This document shows, in pieces, positions 8,873 to 16,540 of a stretch of 64,000 bases of DNA. The DNA comes from Colimorpha_A sp045533115 (GTDB lineage Bacteria; Bacillota; Clostridia; Oscillospirales; CAG-272). The notes beneath the pieces were generated by a model that saw only the letters and a program-made list of their open reading frames with translations, did not search any database and had not been told where the DNA came from. The translations under genes and the position numbers were made by a program. The stretch is from positions 1-64,000 of the forward strand of contig JAZSHF010000005.1 of the NCBI GenBank assembly GCA_045533115.1, given 5' to 3'. Each line of letters opens with the position of its first letter. Position 1 is the first letter of the stretch.

Positions 8873-9043
8873 TGTGGATAAGCCTGAAAACCGTTATGCC
8901 AAACTGCTTTTCGGGGGGTAAATGTCGAAATTTGTCTGTGGATAAGCTGTTCGATTTTTTGAAAGTTGTCCACATGGGGATAATGTGTTGATAAGCTGGG
9001 GAAAAATGTTGATAATTTTTGAATTAAAATAGAATTATCTACA
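8873..9043. other. DnaA-box cluster in the dnaA-dnaN gap (putative oriC)
   Basis: Perfect DnaA boxes (TGTGGATAA on the plus strand) lie at 8873-8881 and 8937-8945. Single-mismatch boxes are TTGTCCACA at 8966, TGGGGATAA at 8975, TGTTGATAA at 8986 and 9007, and TTATCTACA at 9035. The stretch is AT-rich, particularly around 9010-9060. The dnaA-dnaN gap is a known place for half of a bipartite origin in Bacillota. That it is the origin here is inference. Confidence 0.75.
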
Positions 9044-9071
9044 TTATAGGTAATATTTGCCACGTTGTCTT

Positions 9072-9120
9072 ACCTTCTCCTTAGGGAGAATGGGGGCCAC
9101 CGAAGGTGGTGGATGAGGTG
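9072..9120. repeat. Single arm of family A repeat
   Basis: ACCTTCTCCTTAGGGAGAA is followed by GGTGGATGAGGTG. Only the left half of the element is present. Confidence 0.6.
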
Positions 9121-9133
9121 TTACATAGGTAAT

Positions 9134-9262
9134 GAATTTTTTCTTAACTTTTCTTACTCGTGTAAGAAAAGTTACAAAAGAACCACGCCAAGGGGCAAAC
9201 CGGTTTGAATTTTGCCTTCGCAAAATTCTGCACACGTTTTCCCCTTTGGAAACCCCTTTCCT
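9134..9262. repeat. Dispersed repeat family D, copy 1
   Basis: About 130 bp is closely matched at 63455-63602. Shared phrases are AACTTTTCTTACT, CGCCAAGGGGCAAACCG and ACACGTTTTCCCCTTTGGAA. It gives short open frames but no recognisable protein. Confidence 0.65.
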
Positions 9263-9284
9263 TTAAGGAAGATTTGTGACGTTT

Positions 9285-9510
9285 CATCGTAGGGCGGGGG
9301 CTTGCTCCCGCCGTTGCAAAGAAAAGTAACATCGTTTTTGTGCGGGCGAGCAATGCTCGCCCCTACGAGAGAGTTTGGAATTTCATTGTAGGGGCGACCA
9401 ATGGTCGCCCGTTTTCGTGGCGGTTTAATGCGTGCGACCATTGGTCGCACGTTTTAAGTAAAGTAACACCGCTTTGGAACGGCGGGAGCAAGCCCCCGCC
9501 CTACGAAATT
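9285..9510. repeat. Cluster of REP-like palindromes (families B and C)
   Basis: In order: GTAGGGCGGGGGCTTGCTCCCGCC, GGGCGAGCAATGCTCGCCCCTAC, TAGGGGCGACCAATGGTCGCCC, GCGACCATTGGTCGCAC, and CGGGAGCAAGCCCCCGCCCTAC. Five palindromic units lie within 225 bp, immediately beyond the dnaA stop codon. Confidence 0.75.
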
Positions 9511-9523
9511 GTGGCAAAGTTTA

Positions 9524-10924
9524 TCAACGCTTCTTTATCCTATTTATAAGGTCTTTGATTTCCGCGTCAAACGACGGCTCTGTATTCATACGCTTTTCGA
9601 CTGTTTCGATGGAATTTATGATCGTCGTATGGTCGCGTCCGAAAACTCGTCCGATCGCGGGGAGTGAACGGTCGGTCAGCTTTTTGATAATATAGACTGA
9701 TATATGTCTTGCCGACGCGACGTTACTCGTTCTTTTTCTGCTTTTAATGTCCTCGACCGTAATACCGTATTTCTGCGAAACCATCGTAAGAATTTTATCT
9801 ATCGTTACCGTTACGGGTTCAGATCCGACAACCTGGTCGGAAATACATCTTATTGCGAGGTCAACGGACACCTCAGCACCGGTCAGTATACACTGCGCCG
9901 AAATTCTCTTGACCGCGCCCTCAAGCTGACGGACGTTATCGGTGAGGTTTTCCGCTATGTAGCTTACGACCTCTTCGGGGAATGTCATACCGAGCTTTTC
10001 AACCTTTTTCTTGACGATAGCCGCACGAAGCTCGAAATCCGGCGGATTGATATCAGCAATAATTCCGCCCTCAAAGCGTGTGCGTAAGCGCTCCTCAAGC
10101 CGCTCGATATCGCGAGGTGGAAGGTCGGAAACGAGGATTATCTGCTTTCCGTTTTCATACAGGTGGTTGAAGGTATTAAAAAATTCCTCTTGAGTCGACG
10201 CTTTGCCTGCAATAAACTGAATATCGTCGATAAGAAGCACGTCCGCCTGACGGTACTTTTCGCGGAATTCGTGCCGCAGGTCGCGGGAAAGGGAATCTAT
10301 CATCTGATTTGTAAATTCCTCTCCCTTTACGTATACGACCTTATATGACGGAAAATTTTCCTTCAGTCGGTTAGCTATTGCGTAAAGCAGATGCGTTTTA
10401 CCGAGACCCGACGGGCCGTATATAAAGAGGGGATTTGCCTGACGCGCAGGATGGTTTGAAACCGACTGTGCCGCCGCATGTGCAAACTTGTTCGATTCAC
10501 CTACGACGAAGGAATCAAAGGTAAATTCGGAAAACGCCGCGGGAACCGCCGCACGGTTAAGCACCTTATTTTCTCCGACCGTAGAATAAATTTCGGTATT
10601 GACTTCACTCTTTTCCGCAGCCGCAATTATCTTTTCCGTCGTTTCCTTTTCGTTCTGAAGCGAACGAACGGAAACAGTTACCTCAAATCCAATGACCTCA
10701 AAAAGAGCTTCCTTTATCTTGGTAAGATATCTGTTATGAATAATATCGCGCTTGAAATCTGACTTCGCCATAAAAACGGCGGTATCGTTTGTCAGAACCG
10801 TTAATTTAAGGTCTGAAAACCAGAGCTTCATAACGATATCGTCGTATCCGTTGATATCCTGAAGCTTCTTTTTCACGAGCGTCCATATCTCGTCAAATTG
10901 GTTGTTGTCGTTTATGTTTATCAT
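9524..10924 (-). CDS. dnaA: Chromosomal replication initiator DnaA
   Basis: Initiator AAA+ ATPase that binds DnaA boxes and opens the origin. It has 466 residues. Domain I is at the start (FDEIWTLVKKKLQ). The AAA+ core has Walker A GPSGLGKTHLLYA and Walker B VLLIDDIQFIAGK. Domain IV, which binds DNA, carries the signature GRDHTTIINSIETVEKRM. Its own promoter (TTGAAA, 17 bp, TATAAT) is visible upstream. No clear DnaA box was found between that promoter and the start codon. Confidence 0.98.
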   Translation of the reverse strand: MININDNNQFDEIWTLVKKKLQDINGYDDIVMKLWFSDLKLTVLTNDTAVFMAKSDFKRDIIHNRYLTKIKEALFEVIGFEVTVSVRSLQNEKETTEKIIAAAEKSEVNTEIYSTVGENKVLNRAAVPAAFSEFTFDSFVVGESNKFAHAAAQSVSNHPARQANPLFIYGPSGLGKTHLLYAIANRLKENFPSYKVVYVKGEEFTNQMIDSLSRDLRHEFREKYRQADVLLIDDIQFIAGKASTQEEFFNTFNHLYENGKQIILVSDLPPRDIERLEERLRTRFEGGIIADINPPDFELRAAIVKKKVEKLGMTFPEEVVSYIAENLTDNVRQLEGAVKRISAQCILTGAEVSVDLAIRCISDQVVGSEPVTVTIDKILTMVSQKYGITVEDIKSRKRTSNVASARHISVYIIKKLTDRSLPAIGRVFGRDHTTIINSIETVEKRMNTEPSFDAEIKDLINRIKKR

Positions 10925-10962
10925 AGCTTAACTCACTAATGAATATAATTATAGTTATATAT

Positions 10963-10991
10963 ATTATATTATATATAGGGAAAAATTTCAA
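10963..10991 (-). promoter_or_regulatory. dnaA promoter
   Basis: TTGAAA (10986-10991) and TATAAT (10963-10968) are separated by exactly 17 bp on the minus strand, about 40 bp before the dnaA start, in very AT-rich DNA. Confidence 0.75.
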
Positions 10992-11063
10992 GGTTTTAGC
11001 ATCGCAAGGACTATTTTTTAACAAAATGTTTACAAAATAAAGAGATATGCGGAGCACTTAATT

Positions 11064-11225
11064 ACCTTCTCCAGTGGGAGAAGGTGTCAACCGAAGGTTG
11101 ACGGATGAGGTGTTTCATAGGTAATGCAACTGACTTGATATAATAATATTTTAATTGTACAATACACCTCATCCGACTTCGTTCGGCTTCGCCTCTCTCA
11201 GCCACCTTCTCCCGTTGGAGAAGGT
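11064..11225. repeat. MITE-like element (family A), copy downstream of rny
   Basis: A complete element with ACCTTCTCC / GGAGAAGGT ends. Its core, from about 11110 to 11170, is essentially identical to the core at 13555-13612 on the other side of rny. Confidence 0.8.
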
Positions 11226-11259
11226 AAAACAACGCGGCGAAGCATCGGAACGTCCTCTT

Positions 11260-11554
11260 GCCTTCCCCTCAGGGGAAGGTGTCGGTCAAAGGGTTCCTGA
11301 GGTGTAGGTTGCGAAGCAACCGTTATACCTTCTCCAGCGGGAGAAGGGGGACCACCGAAGGTGGTGGATGAGGTGTAGGTTGCGAAGCAACCGCTATACC
11401 TTCTCCAGCGGGAGAAGGGGGACCGCGATAGCGGTGGATGAGGTGTAGGTTGCGGAGCAACCGCATCAAAAACAATGTAACATCACACCCGAACACCTCA
11501 TCCGACTTCGTTCGGCTTCGCCTCACTCAGCCACCTTCTCCCGTTGGAGAAGGT
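11260..11554. repeat. Stacked family A elements
   Basis: Several arms lie in succession: a CCTTCCCCTCAGGGGAAGG arm, then two ACCTTCTCCAGCGGGAGAAGG arms, each with GGTTGCGAAGCAACC hairpins, and a closing right arm. The pattern suggests repeated insertion of one element into another or local duplication. Confidence 0.75.
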
Positions 11555-11582
11555 ATGACAATGCGTCGAAGCTTCCTTAAAA

Positions 11583-11612
11583 CAAAAAAACAAGACCTCC
11601 TTCGAGGTCTTG
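11583..11612 (-). terminator. Terminator downstream of rny
   Basis: On the minus strand CAAGACCTCGAAGGAGGTCTTG is followed by TTTTTTT. It lies about 115 bases past the rny stop. Nothing coding is seen between them. Confidence 0.7.
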
Positions 11613-11725
11613 CTTCCTTATAAAATAGATCATATATAAAACGGAATTATCCGAGATTTTCGCATAAGCTCTATATGAAAAATCTATTTCAAAATGCCAC
11701 TCGGCATAGTAGAGTATAAGAAACC

Positions 11726-13276
11726 TTACTTCGCGTACTCGATAGCGCGGCTTTCTCTGATAAGCTGTATCTTGATCTGTCCGGGATATTCAAGGCTTCC
11801 CTCGATCTTCTTAACGATATCACGCGCGGTGAGTATCATCTGATCGTCGTTTACCTCTTCGGGCTTGACCATTACGCGGATCTCGCGGCCTGCCTGAATT
11901 GCGAAGGACTTTTCAACTCCGGGGAAGGAGTTTGCGATCTCTTCAAGCTTCTGCAGACGCTTGAGGTAATTTTCAAGGTCCTCACGGCGTGCGCCGGGTC
12001 TTGCAGCGGAAATTGCGTCTGCTGCCTGAACTATCATTGCTACGATCGTCTGAGGCTCAACGTCGTTATGATGTGCCTCGATCGCGTGAATAACGTCACG
12101 GTTTTCCTTATACTTTCTTGCGATATCAACGCCGATCTGAACGTGTGAGCCCTCGACCTCCTGCGTCATCGACTTACCGATGTCGTGGAGAAGTCCGGCG
12201 CGCTTAGCAAGTGTGCTATCGACACCGAGCTCGTCGGCTATGATACCTGAAATGTGTGCGACCTCAATAGAGTGGTCAAGCACGTTTTGTCCGTAGCTTG
12301 TACGGTATCTTAGGCGTCCGAGGAGCTTGACGAGCTCGTTATTGAGTCCGTGTACCCCTGTTTCAAACGTGGCTCTTTCGCCTGCCTGTTTGATGATGTT
12401 TTCAACTTCCTTGCGTGCCTTTTCAACCGTTTCCTCAATTCTGGTCGGATGAATACGTCCGTCAAGGATAAGCTTTTCAAGAGCAAGTCTTGCAACTTCG
12501 CGTCTTACGGGATCGAAGCAGGATACTGTGATCGCTTCGGGTGTGTCGTCTATAATGAGATCGACACCGGTCATCGTCTCGATGGTTCTGATGTTACGTC
12601 CCTCGCGTCCGATTATTCGTCCCTTCATATCGTCGTTCGGAAGAGCGACGACCGAAACTGTTACCTCGGAAACGTGGTCGGATGCACATCTCTGAATTGC
12701 AAGTGAGATAATTTCTCTTGCCTTTCTGTCGGCGTCTTCTTTGAGCTGAGATTCGATCTCGACGATCTTCATGACCGCCTCGTGCTTTGCATCGTCTTCA
12801 ATCTGACGGACGAGCTCATCCTTCGCCTCCTCGCGGGAAAGTCCTGCGATAGCCTCGAGCTTGGTCAGCTGCTGCTGGCGTATCTCCTCTGCCTTTGCCA
12901 TAAGGTCTTCCTGCTCCTTGATCTTTGCTCGGAGCACTTCTTCCTTACGCTCGTAGCTTTCAACCTTCTTGTCGAGGGTCTCTTCACGCTGTGCGACGCG
13001 TCTTTCGAGCCGTGTGACCTCATTTCTGCGTTCGCGTAGCTCTTTTTCAAAATCGTTTTTGTCGCGGATGATCTTTTCCTTAGCTTCGATCAAGGCTTCC
13101 TTTTTGAGTGTCTCGGCGGTCTTTTCGCCTTCCTCAACGATACGCTTTGCCTCAATCTCGGCAGACTTGATCTTTGCCTCGCCTATCTTTTTGCGAATAA
13201 TAATTCCGACAAGCAAGCCGACAAAAAGAGATAGGGCAGCCGCTGAAACGCAGATGATGATTTCGGTAGGTCCCAT
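11726..13276 (-). CDS. rny: Ribonuclease Y
   Basis: Membrane-anchored endoribonuclease that starts mRNA decay in Bacillota, 516 residues. An N-terminal membrane helix (about residues 5-27) is followed by a long charged coiled coil (30-170), a KH RNA-binding domain (MKGRIIGREGRNIRTIE) and an HD domain with LLHDIGKS and HHNDVEP. The ribosome-binding site AAGGAGGTG is strong, and a 17-bp-spaced promoter lies upstream. Both flanks carry near-identical repeat blocks. Confidence 0.97.
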   Translation of the reverse strand: MGPTEIIICVSAAALSLFVGLLVGIIIRKKIGEAKIKSAEIEAKRIVEEGEKTAETLKKEALIEAKEKIIRDKNDFEKELRERRNEVTRLERRVAQREETLDKKVESYERKEEVLRAKIKEQEDLMAKAEEIRQQQLTKLEAIAGLSREEAKDELVRQIEDDAKHEAVMKIVEIESQLKEDADRKAREIISLAIQRCASDHVSEVTVSVVALPNDDMKGRIIGREGRNIRTIETMTGVDLIIDDTPEAITVSCFDPVRREVARLALEKLILDGRIHPTRIEETVEKARKEVENIIKQAGERATFETGVHGLNNELVKLLGRLRYRTSYGQNVLDHSIEVAHISGIIADELGVDSTLAKRAGLLHDIGKSMTQEVEGSHVQIGVDIARKYKENRDVIHAIEAHHNDVEPQTIVAMIVQAADAISAARPGARREDLENYLKRLQKLEEIANSFPGVEKSFAIQAGREIRVMVKPEEVNDDQMILTARDIVKKIEGSLEYPGQIKIQLIRESRAIEYAK

Positions 13277-13347
13277 AATACACCTCCTTGTTATTAAATT
13301 TTAATAATTTCGTATGTAAAGTAAATAAAAATACTTATACAAAATAT

Positions 13348-13376
13348 ATTATAATAAAAATATATTGAAATGTCAA
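13348..13376 (-). promoter_or_regulatory. rny promoter
   Basis: TTGACA (13371-13376) and TATAAT (13348-13353), 17 bp apart on the minus strand, 72 bp before the rny start. This is a near-consensus housekeeping promoter. Confidence 0.8.
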
Positions 13377-13442
13377 GTGCGATAAGAAATGTTTTTTAGT
13401 TTCTTTCATTATTATATATGGCAAGCATCGGAACGTCCTCTT

Positions 13443-13669
13443 GCCTTCCCCTTGGGGAAGGTGTCGGGCAAAGGGTTCCTGAGGTGTAGGTTGCGTAGCA
13501 ACCGTTATACCTTCTCCAGCGGGAGAAGGGGGACCGCGATAGCGGTGGATGAGGTGTTTCATAGGTAATGCAACTGACTTGATATAATAATATTTTAATT
13601 GTACAATACACCTCATCCGACTTCGTTCGGCTTCGCCTCACTCAGCCACCTTCTCCCACTGGAGAAGGT
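13443..13669. repeat. Stacked family A elements upstream of rny
   Basis: A CCTTCCCCTTGGGGAAGG arm with GGTTGCGTAGCAACC is followed by a complete ACCTTCTCC element. Both the order and much of the sequence match the block at 11064-11350 beyond the other end of rny. Confidence 0.8.
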
Positions 13670-13733
13670 AGTACATCGTAGCGAAGTGTCGAACCCCCTC
13701 AAAAAAATTTTTGAAAAAATTTTGAAAAACCTA

Positions 13734-13762
13734 TTGACAATCAATCCTAATTAGTATATAAT
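13734..13762 (+). promoter_or_regulatory. Promoter of the peroxide-stress operon
   Basis: TTGACA (13734-13739) and TATAAT (13757-13762) with a 17-bp spacer. CTAATTAG in the spacer is a small palindrome that could be part of an operator. A full Per-box consensus is not obvious. Confidence 0.8.
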
Positions 13763-13789
13763 ATCAATAGCAACAAGAGAGGTGACCGA

Positions 13790-14188
13790 ATGAAGAAAAG
13801 AAATACGCTTCAAAAATCGATCATTCTCGATGCGCTTAAGGACTTTATGGGAAAGCACCCTACGCCGAACGAGGTGTATGAGTACATTCACGAAAAGCAT
13901 CCTTCGATAAGCCGAGCGACCGTGTTCCGCGTTCTTGCGGGCGAGGTCGAGGACGGCGAGGCGCAGAGAGTATACGCCCCCGATTCGTCGTTACGGTACG
14001 AATACGGAGTAAGAAAACACTATCACGTTTCCTGCCGTATATGCGGCAAGGTAGAAGACGTCGAGATGCCCTATCTTGAGGGAATCGAAAAGAACGCAGA
14101 AGCGCTTAACGGCTTCAAGGTCGAAAGACATATAGTTGAGTTTATCGGACTTTGCCCCGACTGTGTCGGAAAAGCCGAAAACATATAA
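13790..14188 (+). CDS. perR: Fur-family regulator, PerR-like
   Basis: A 132-residue Fur-superfamily repressor. An N-terminal winged helix (TPNEVYEYIHEKHPSISRAT) is followed by a dimerisation domain with the histidine-rich metal site HYHVSC, and two CxxC zinc pairs (CRIC, CPDC). The next genes encode reverse rubrerythrin and rubredoxin, both peroxide-reduction proteins, which favours a peroxide-sensing PerR role over Fur or Zur. The RBS AGAGGTG is 7 bases before ATG. Autoregulation is likely but no clear box was found. Confidence 0.85.
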   Translation: MKKRNTLQKSIILDALKDFMGKHPTPNEVYEYIHEKHPSISRATVFRVLAGEVEDGEAQRVYAPDSSLRYEYGVRKHYHVSCRICGKVEDVEMPYLEGIEKNAEALNGFKVERHIVEFIGLCPDCVGKAENI

Positions 14189-14223
14189 ATTAAAAAATTA
14201 AATTAAAAAGTGAGGAAAAAATT

Positions 14224-14808
14224 ATGAAATTCGTTTGCACAGTTTGCGGTTACGTTCACGAGGGAGAAGCTGCTCCCGAAAAGTGCCCGGTATGTAAGGT
14301 TCCCGCGTCCAAGTTTAAGGTAATGGAAGAGAATGCCGCTCTTGCCGCTGAGCACGAGTACGGCATCTACGCTAAGACCGTTAAGAATAACCCCGATATC
14401 TCCGAGGAAGACAAGAAGTACATCTACGATCAGCTTATGGCTAACTTTATGGGCGAATGCTCCGAGGTCGGTATGTACCTCTGCATGGCACGCATCGCAC
14501 ACCGCGAGGGCTACCCCGAGATCGGTCTCTACTGGGAAAAGGCAGCCTTTGAAGAGGCTGAGCACGCAGCTAAGTTCGCAGAGCTTCTCGGTGAGGATCT
14601 CGAGCCGAATATGAAGGCTACGACCAAGGATAACCTTGCATGGCGTGTTGACTGTGAGTACGGCGCAACCGCAGGTAAGTTTGACCTTGCTAAGTGCGCA
14701 AAGAAGAACAATCTCGACGCTATCCATGACACCGTTCACGAAATGGCTCGCGATGAAGCAAGACACGGTAAGGCACTCGAGGGACTTCTTAACAGATATT
14801 TCAAGTAA
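14224..14808 (+). CDS. Reverse rubrerythrin
   Basis: A 194-residue non-haem di-iron peroxidase with the rubredoxin module at the N-terminus (CTVCGY at 5-10, CPVC at 22-25) and the four-helix di-iron domain after it. Iron-ligand carboxylates lie in GECSEVGMY, FEEAEHAAKF and ARDEARHGKA. The inverted domain order is the 'reverse rubrerythrin' form described from clostridia, an NADH-linked hydrogen peroxide reductase induced by oxygen. It sits 35 bases after the PerR-like gene and 15 bases before rubredoxin, as one operon. Confidence 0.93.
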   Translation: MKFVCTVCGYVHEGEAAPEKCPVCKVPASKFKVMEENAALAAEHEYGIYAKTVKNNPDISEEDKKYIYDQLMANFMGECSEVGMYLCMARIAHREGYPEIGLYWEKAAFEEAEHAAKFAELLGEDLEPNMKATTKDNLAWRVDCEYGATAGKFDLAKCAKKNNLDAIHDTVHEMARDEARHGKALEGLLNRYFK

Positions 14809-14823
14809 TAAGAGGTAAATAAA

Positions 14824-14976
14824 ATGGTATACGTTTGTCCCTGCGGATACGAATATGATCCTGCGCTCGGCGATCCCGATAACGGCGTAGCACCCGGCAC
14901 CCCTTGGGAAGAGGTTCCCGAGGATTGGGTATGCCCTACCTGCGGTCTCGGTAAGGAAGTATTCGAGGAAGCATAA
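14824..14976 (+). CDS. Rubredoxin with shortened first knuckle
   Basis: A 50-residue protein with the rubredoxin signature DPDNGVAPGTPWEEVPEDWVC and a normal second knuckle CPTCG. The first knuckle reads VCPCGYEYD, a C-x-C spacing where rubredoxins normally have C-x-x-C. All four cysteines remain. It probably passes electrons to the reverse rubrerythrin encoded just upstream. RBS AGAGG precedes the ATG. The gene is tiny and easily missed. Confidence 0.9.
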   Translation: MVYVCPCGYEYDPALGDPDNGVAPGTPWEEVPEDWVCPTCGLGKEVFEEA

Positions 14977-15046
14977 TAAGAAAAAACCAAATATAACACC
15001 CGACATCGCCTAAAAACGATTTTTCGCCCTGCCGGATGTAGCTAAG

Positions 15047-15077
15047 ACGGCAGAGGAATATCCTCTGCCGTTTTTTA
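15047..15077 (+). terminator. Terminator of the perR-rubredoxin operon
   Basis: ACGGCAGAGGA / TCCTCTGCCGT hairpin followed by TTTTTT, about 70 bases after the rubredoxin stop. Confidence 0.85.
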
Positions 15078-15143
15078 TAGCAAAAGGAATGTAATATTTT
15101 GAGTTTTCCCGATCTATATGGATTAAGCGCGAAACGTCGTTTT

Positions 15144-15294
15144 ACCCTTCTCCAGCGGGAGAAGGGGGACCGCGAAGCGGTGGATGAGGTGTTCCAAAGA
15201 TAAAGTAACTAATTTAATACATAATCAGATTTTTCACCTGACACCTCATCCGTCTGCTCCTTCGTCGCAGCCACCTTCTCCCACTGGAGAAGGT
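15144..15294. repeat. MITE-like palindromic element (family A)
   Basis: The arms CCCTTCTCCAGCGGGAGAAGG and CCTTCTCCCACTGGAGAAGGT enclose GGATGAGGTGT / ACACCTCATCC. It fills the 14977-15351 gap together with the terminator. Nothing else is seen there. Confidence 0.75.
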
Positions 15295-15351
15295 AAAAAT
15301 CGCCCCGATAATTTAGAAAATATAATGTCATAACAATGAAAGGAGAAAATC

Positions 15352-15978
15352 ATGTTAAAGAAGAAGTTTTTGTTATCCGCATCAATAGTTTTGATCATCA
15401 GCTTGCTTGCAATGATGATCTCCGCCGCGCCGCTGGTCAAGGATCTGACATCAGCGAAAATCAGCGCAAATGAAGCAGAAAATATCGCATTAAGCCGAGT
15501 CGGTTTGACGCGTGAAAATATAAGATTCGAGCGTACCGAGATAGACCGCGAAAGAGGAAAGCTCGTATGGGAAGTTGAGTTTGAATACGGAAATATTGAG
15601 TATTCATTTGAAATCAATGCCGTTACGGGTCAAATAATTCGCGAAGAAATAGAGCAGGAAAGAAAACCCGCTCCGACACAGCCCCCCGTAACAGATCCGC
15701 CCGTTACCGAGCCACCTGCAACTGAACCTCCCGCAACCGAGCCGACTCCCGAAAAGCCCGTTTCGACCGAGATCACGCGCGATGATGCGATAAGTATCGC
15801 ACTTTCCGAAGCGGGACTCACCCGCGAGCAGGTCCGCGAGCTTGAAGTCGAAAAGGACTATGAGCGCGGCACCCTCGTCTACGAGGTCGAATTCGAGCAC
15901 GGCAGAAACGAGTATAGCTACGAAATACGCGTAAGCGACGGAAAAGTCCTCACTCGCTCGATCGAAAACGACGATTGA
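15352..15978 (+). CDS. Secreted protein with two PepSY domains
   Basis: 208 residues. An N-terminal signal or membrane segment (about 5-27, ending ISAA) is followed by two PepSY-type repeats (about 37-98 and 141-204). Each has the pattern EA..IAL...GLT and later WEVEF/YEVEF...YEI....G. The linker between them is Pro/Thr/Glu rich (PPVTEPPATEPP). PepSY domains are thought to inhibit or modulate secreted peptidases. The exact partner is unknown and no peptidase gene is adjacent. The RBS AAAGGAG is good. Confidence 0.85.
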   Translation: MLKKKFLLSASIVLIISLLAMMISAAPLVKDLTSAKISANEAENIALSRVGLTRENIRFERTEIDRERGKLVWEVEFEYGNIEYSFEINAVTGQIIREEIEQERKPAPTQPPVTDPPVTEPPATEPPATEPTPEKPVSTEITRDDAISIALSEAGLTREQVRELEVEKDYERGTLVYEVEFEHGRNEYSYEIRVSDGKVLTRSIENDD

Positions 15979-15988
15979 GCGTATAAAT

Positions 15989-16032
15989 AAAAAGCATCGC
16001 AATAGCTATTATAGCTATTGCGATGCTTTTTT
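15989..16032. terminator. Bidirectional terminator
   Basis: AAAAGCATCGCAATAGCTAT / ATAGCTATTGCGATGCTTTT is a long perfect hairpin with A and T flanks. It serves both the PepSY gene (plus) and the small lipoprotein gene (minus). Confidence 0.85.
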
Positions 16033-16036
16033 AGTA

Positions 16037-16183
16037 TTACAGCATATCAACGCTCTGAGTTGAAGGGCTACTGAGATTTACATCAATAGAAAACCCTTCT
16101 TTCTTGTCATCACAGGACACAAAAGACAGCGCAGTCAAAGACAAACACAGAAGAACAAGGATCGCAGTAACAATTTTTTTCAT
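16037..16183 (-). CDS. Small putative lipoprotein (48 aa)
   Basis: A 48-residue product starting MKKIVTAILVLLCLSLTALS and continuing FVSCDDKKEG. It has a basic n-region, a hydrophobic core and a lipobox-like S-F-V-S-C, so Cys24 would be lipidated, leaving a 25-residue mature peptide. RBS GTGAGG lies before the ATG. A strong promoter with a 20-bp palindrome over its start site lies upstream, and a terminator lies just after the stop. The complete transcription unit argues that it is real despite its size. Function unknown. Confidence 0.75.
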   Translation of the reverse strand: MKKIVTAILVLLCLSLTALSFVSCDDKKEGFSIDVNLSSPSTQSVDML

Positions 16184-16204
16184 AATAAACCTCACAAATT
16201 TTAT

Positions 16205-16224
16205 TTGCACCTATATAGGTGCAA
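16205..16224. promoter_or_regulatory. 20-bp perfect palindrome, probable XRE operator
   Basis: TTGCACCTATATAGGTGCAA is fully self-complementary and lies where the lipoprotein transcript should start. A half-site AAGTGCAA recurs at 16275-16282, just before the XRE start codon. It is a likely binding site for the regulator at 16296-16520. Confidence 0.7.
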
Positions 16225-16228
16225 TATT

Positions 16229-16257
16229 ATTCTACCACGCGTTTATAATAATGTCAA
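16229..16257 (-). promoter_or_regulatory. Promoter of the small lipoprotein gene
   Basis: On the minus strand TTGACA (16252-16257) and TAGAAT (16229-16234) are 17 bp apart. A TATAAT for the divergent XRE gene sits inside the spacer at 16244-16249, so the two promoters overlap. Confidence 0.75.
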
Positions 16258-16295
16258 GAGTTTTGTTCTTAAATAAGTGCAAAAAAGAGGTTATT

Positions 16296-16520
16296 ATGAA
16301 CGCAGAGGTCGAAAAAAGGATCGGCAAAAACATTCGGGAATTGCGCGAACGCGCGAAAATGACGCAGGAGGAGCTGGCGGCGAAGCTGCAAATCCGCGGT
16401 TGCGATATTACCCGCAGCGCCGTTGCAAAGATCGAGGTCGGTCAGCGTCACCTTTACCCCGATGAGATCGTTCTGATAAAAGAAATCCTTTCCGTCAGCT
16501 ATGACGAAATATTTGATTAA
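16296..16520 (+). CDS. XRE-family transcriptional regulator
   Basis: 74 residues containing a single Cro/cI-type helix-turn-helix: RIGKNIRELRERAKMTQEEL at residues 8-27, then ITRSAVAKIEVGQRHL as the recognition part. The frame is open further upstream to 16104, but ATG 16296 follows AAAAGAGG and gives the normal XRE start. It is divergent from the small lipoprotein gene and shares a palindromic operator with it. It is likely an autoregulated repressor of that pair. Not a recognised named regulator. Confidence 0.85.
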   Translation: MNAEVEKRIGKNIRELRERAKMTQEELAAKLQIRGCDITRSAVAKIEVGQRHLYPDEIVLIKEILSVSYDEIFD

Positions 16521-16540
16521 AAATAAAATTGGCGATTATA

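Noticed and set aside
10925..11063. DnaA boxes upstream of dnaA
   Set aside because: I looked for TTATCCACA-like sites on both strands and saw none. Only the promoter and AT-rich DNA are present.
16104..16295. Longer N-terminus for the XRE regulator
   Set aside because: It would read through the lipoprotein promoter and operator. The ATG at 16296 has an RBS and gives the normal domain start.
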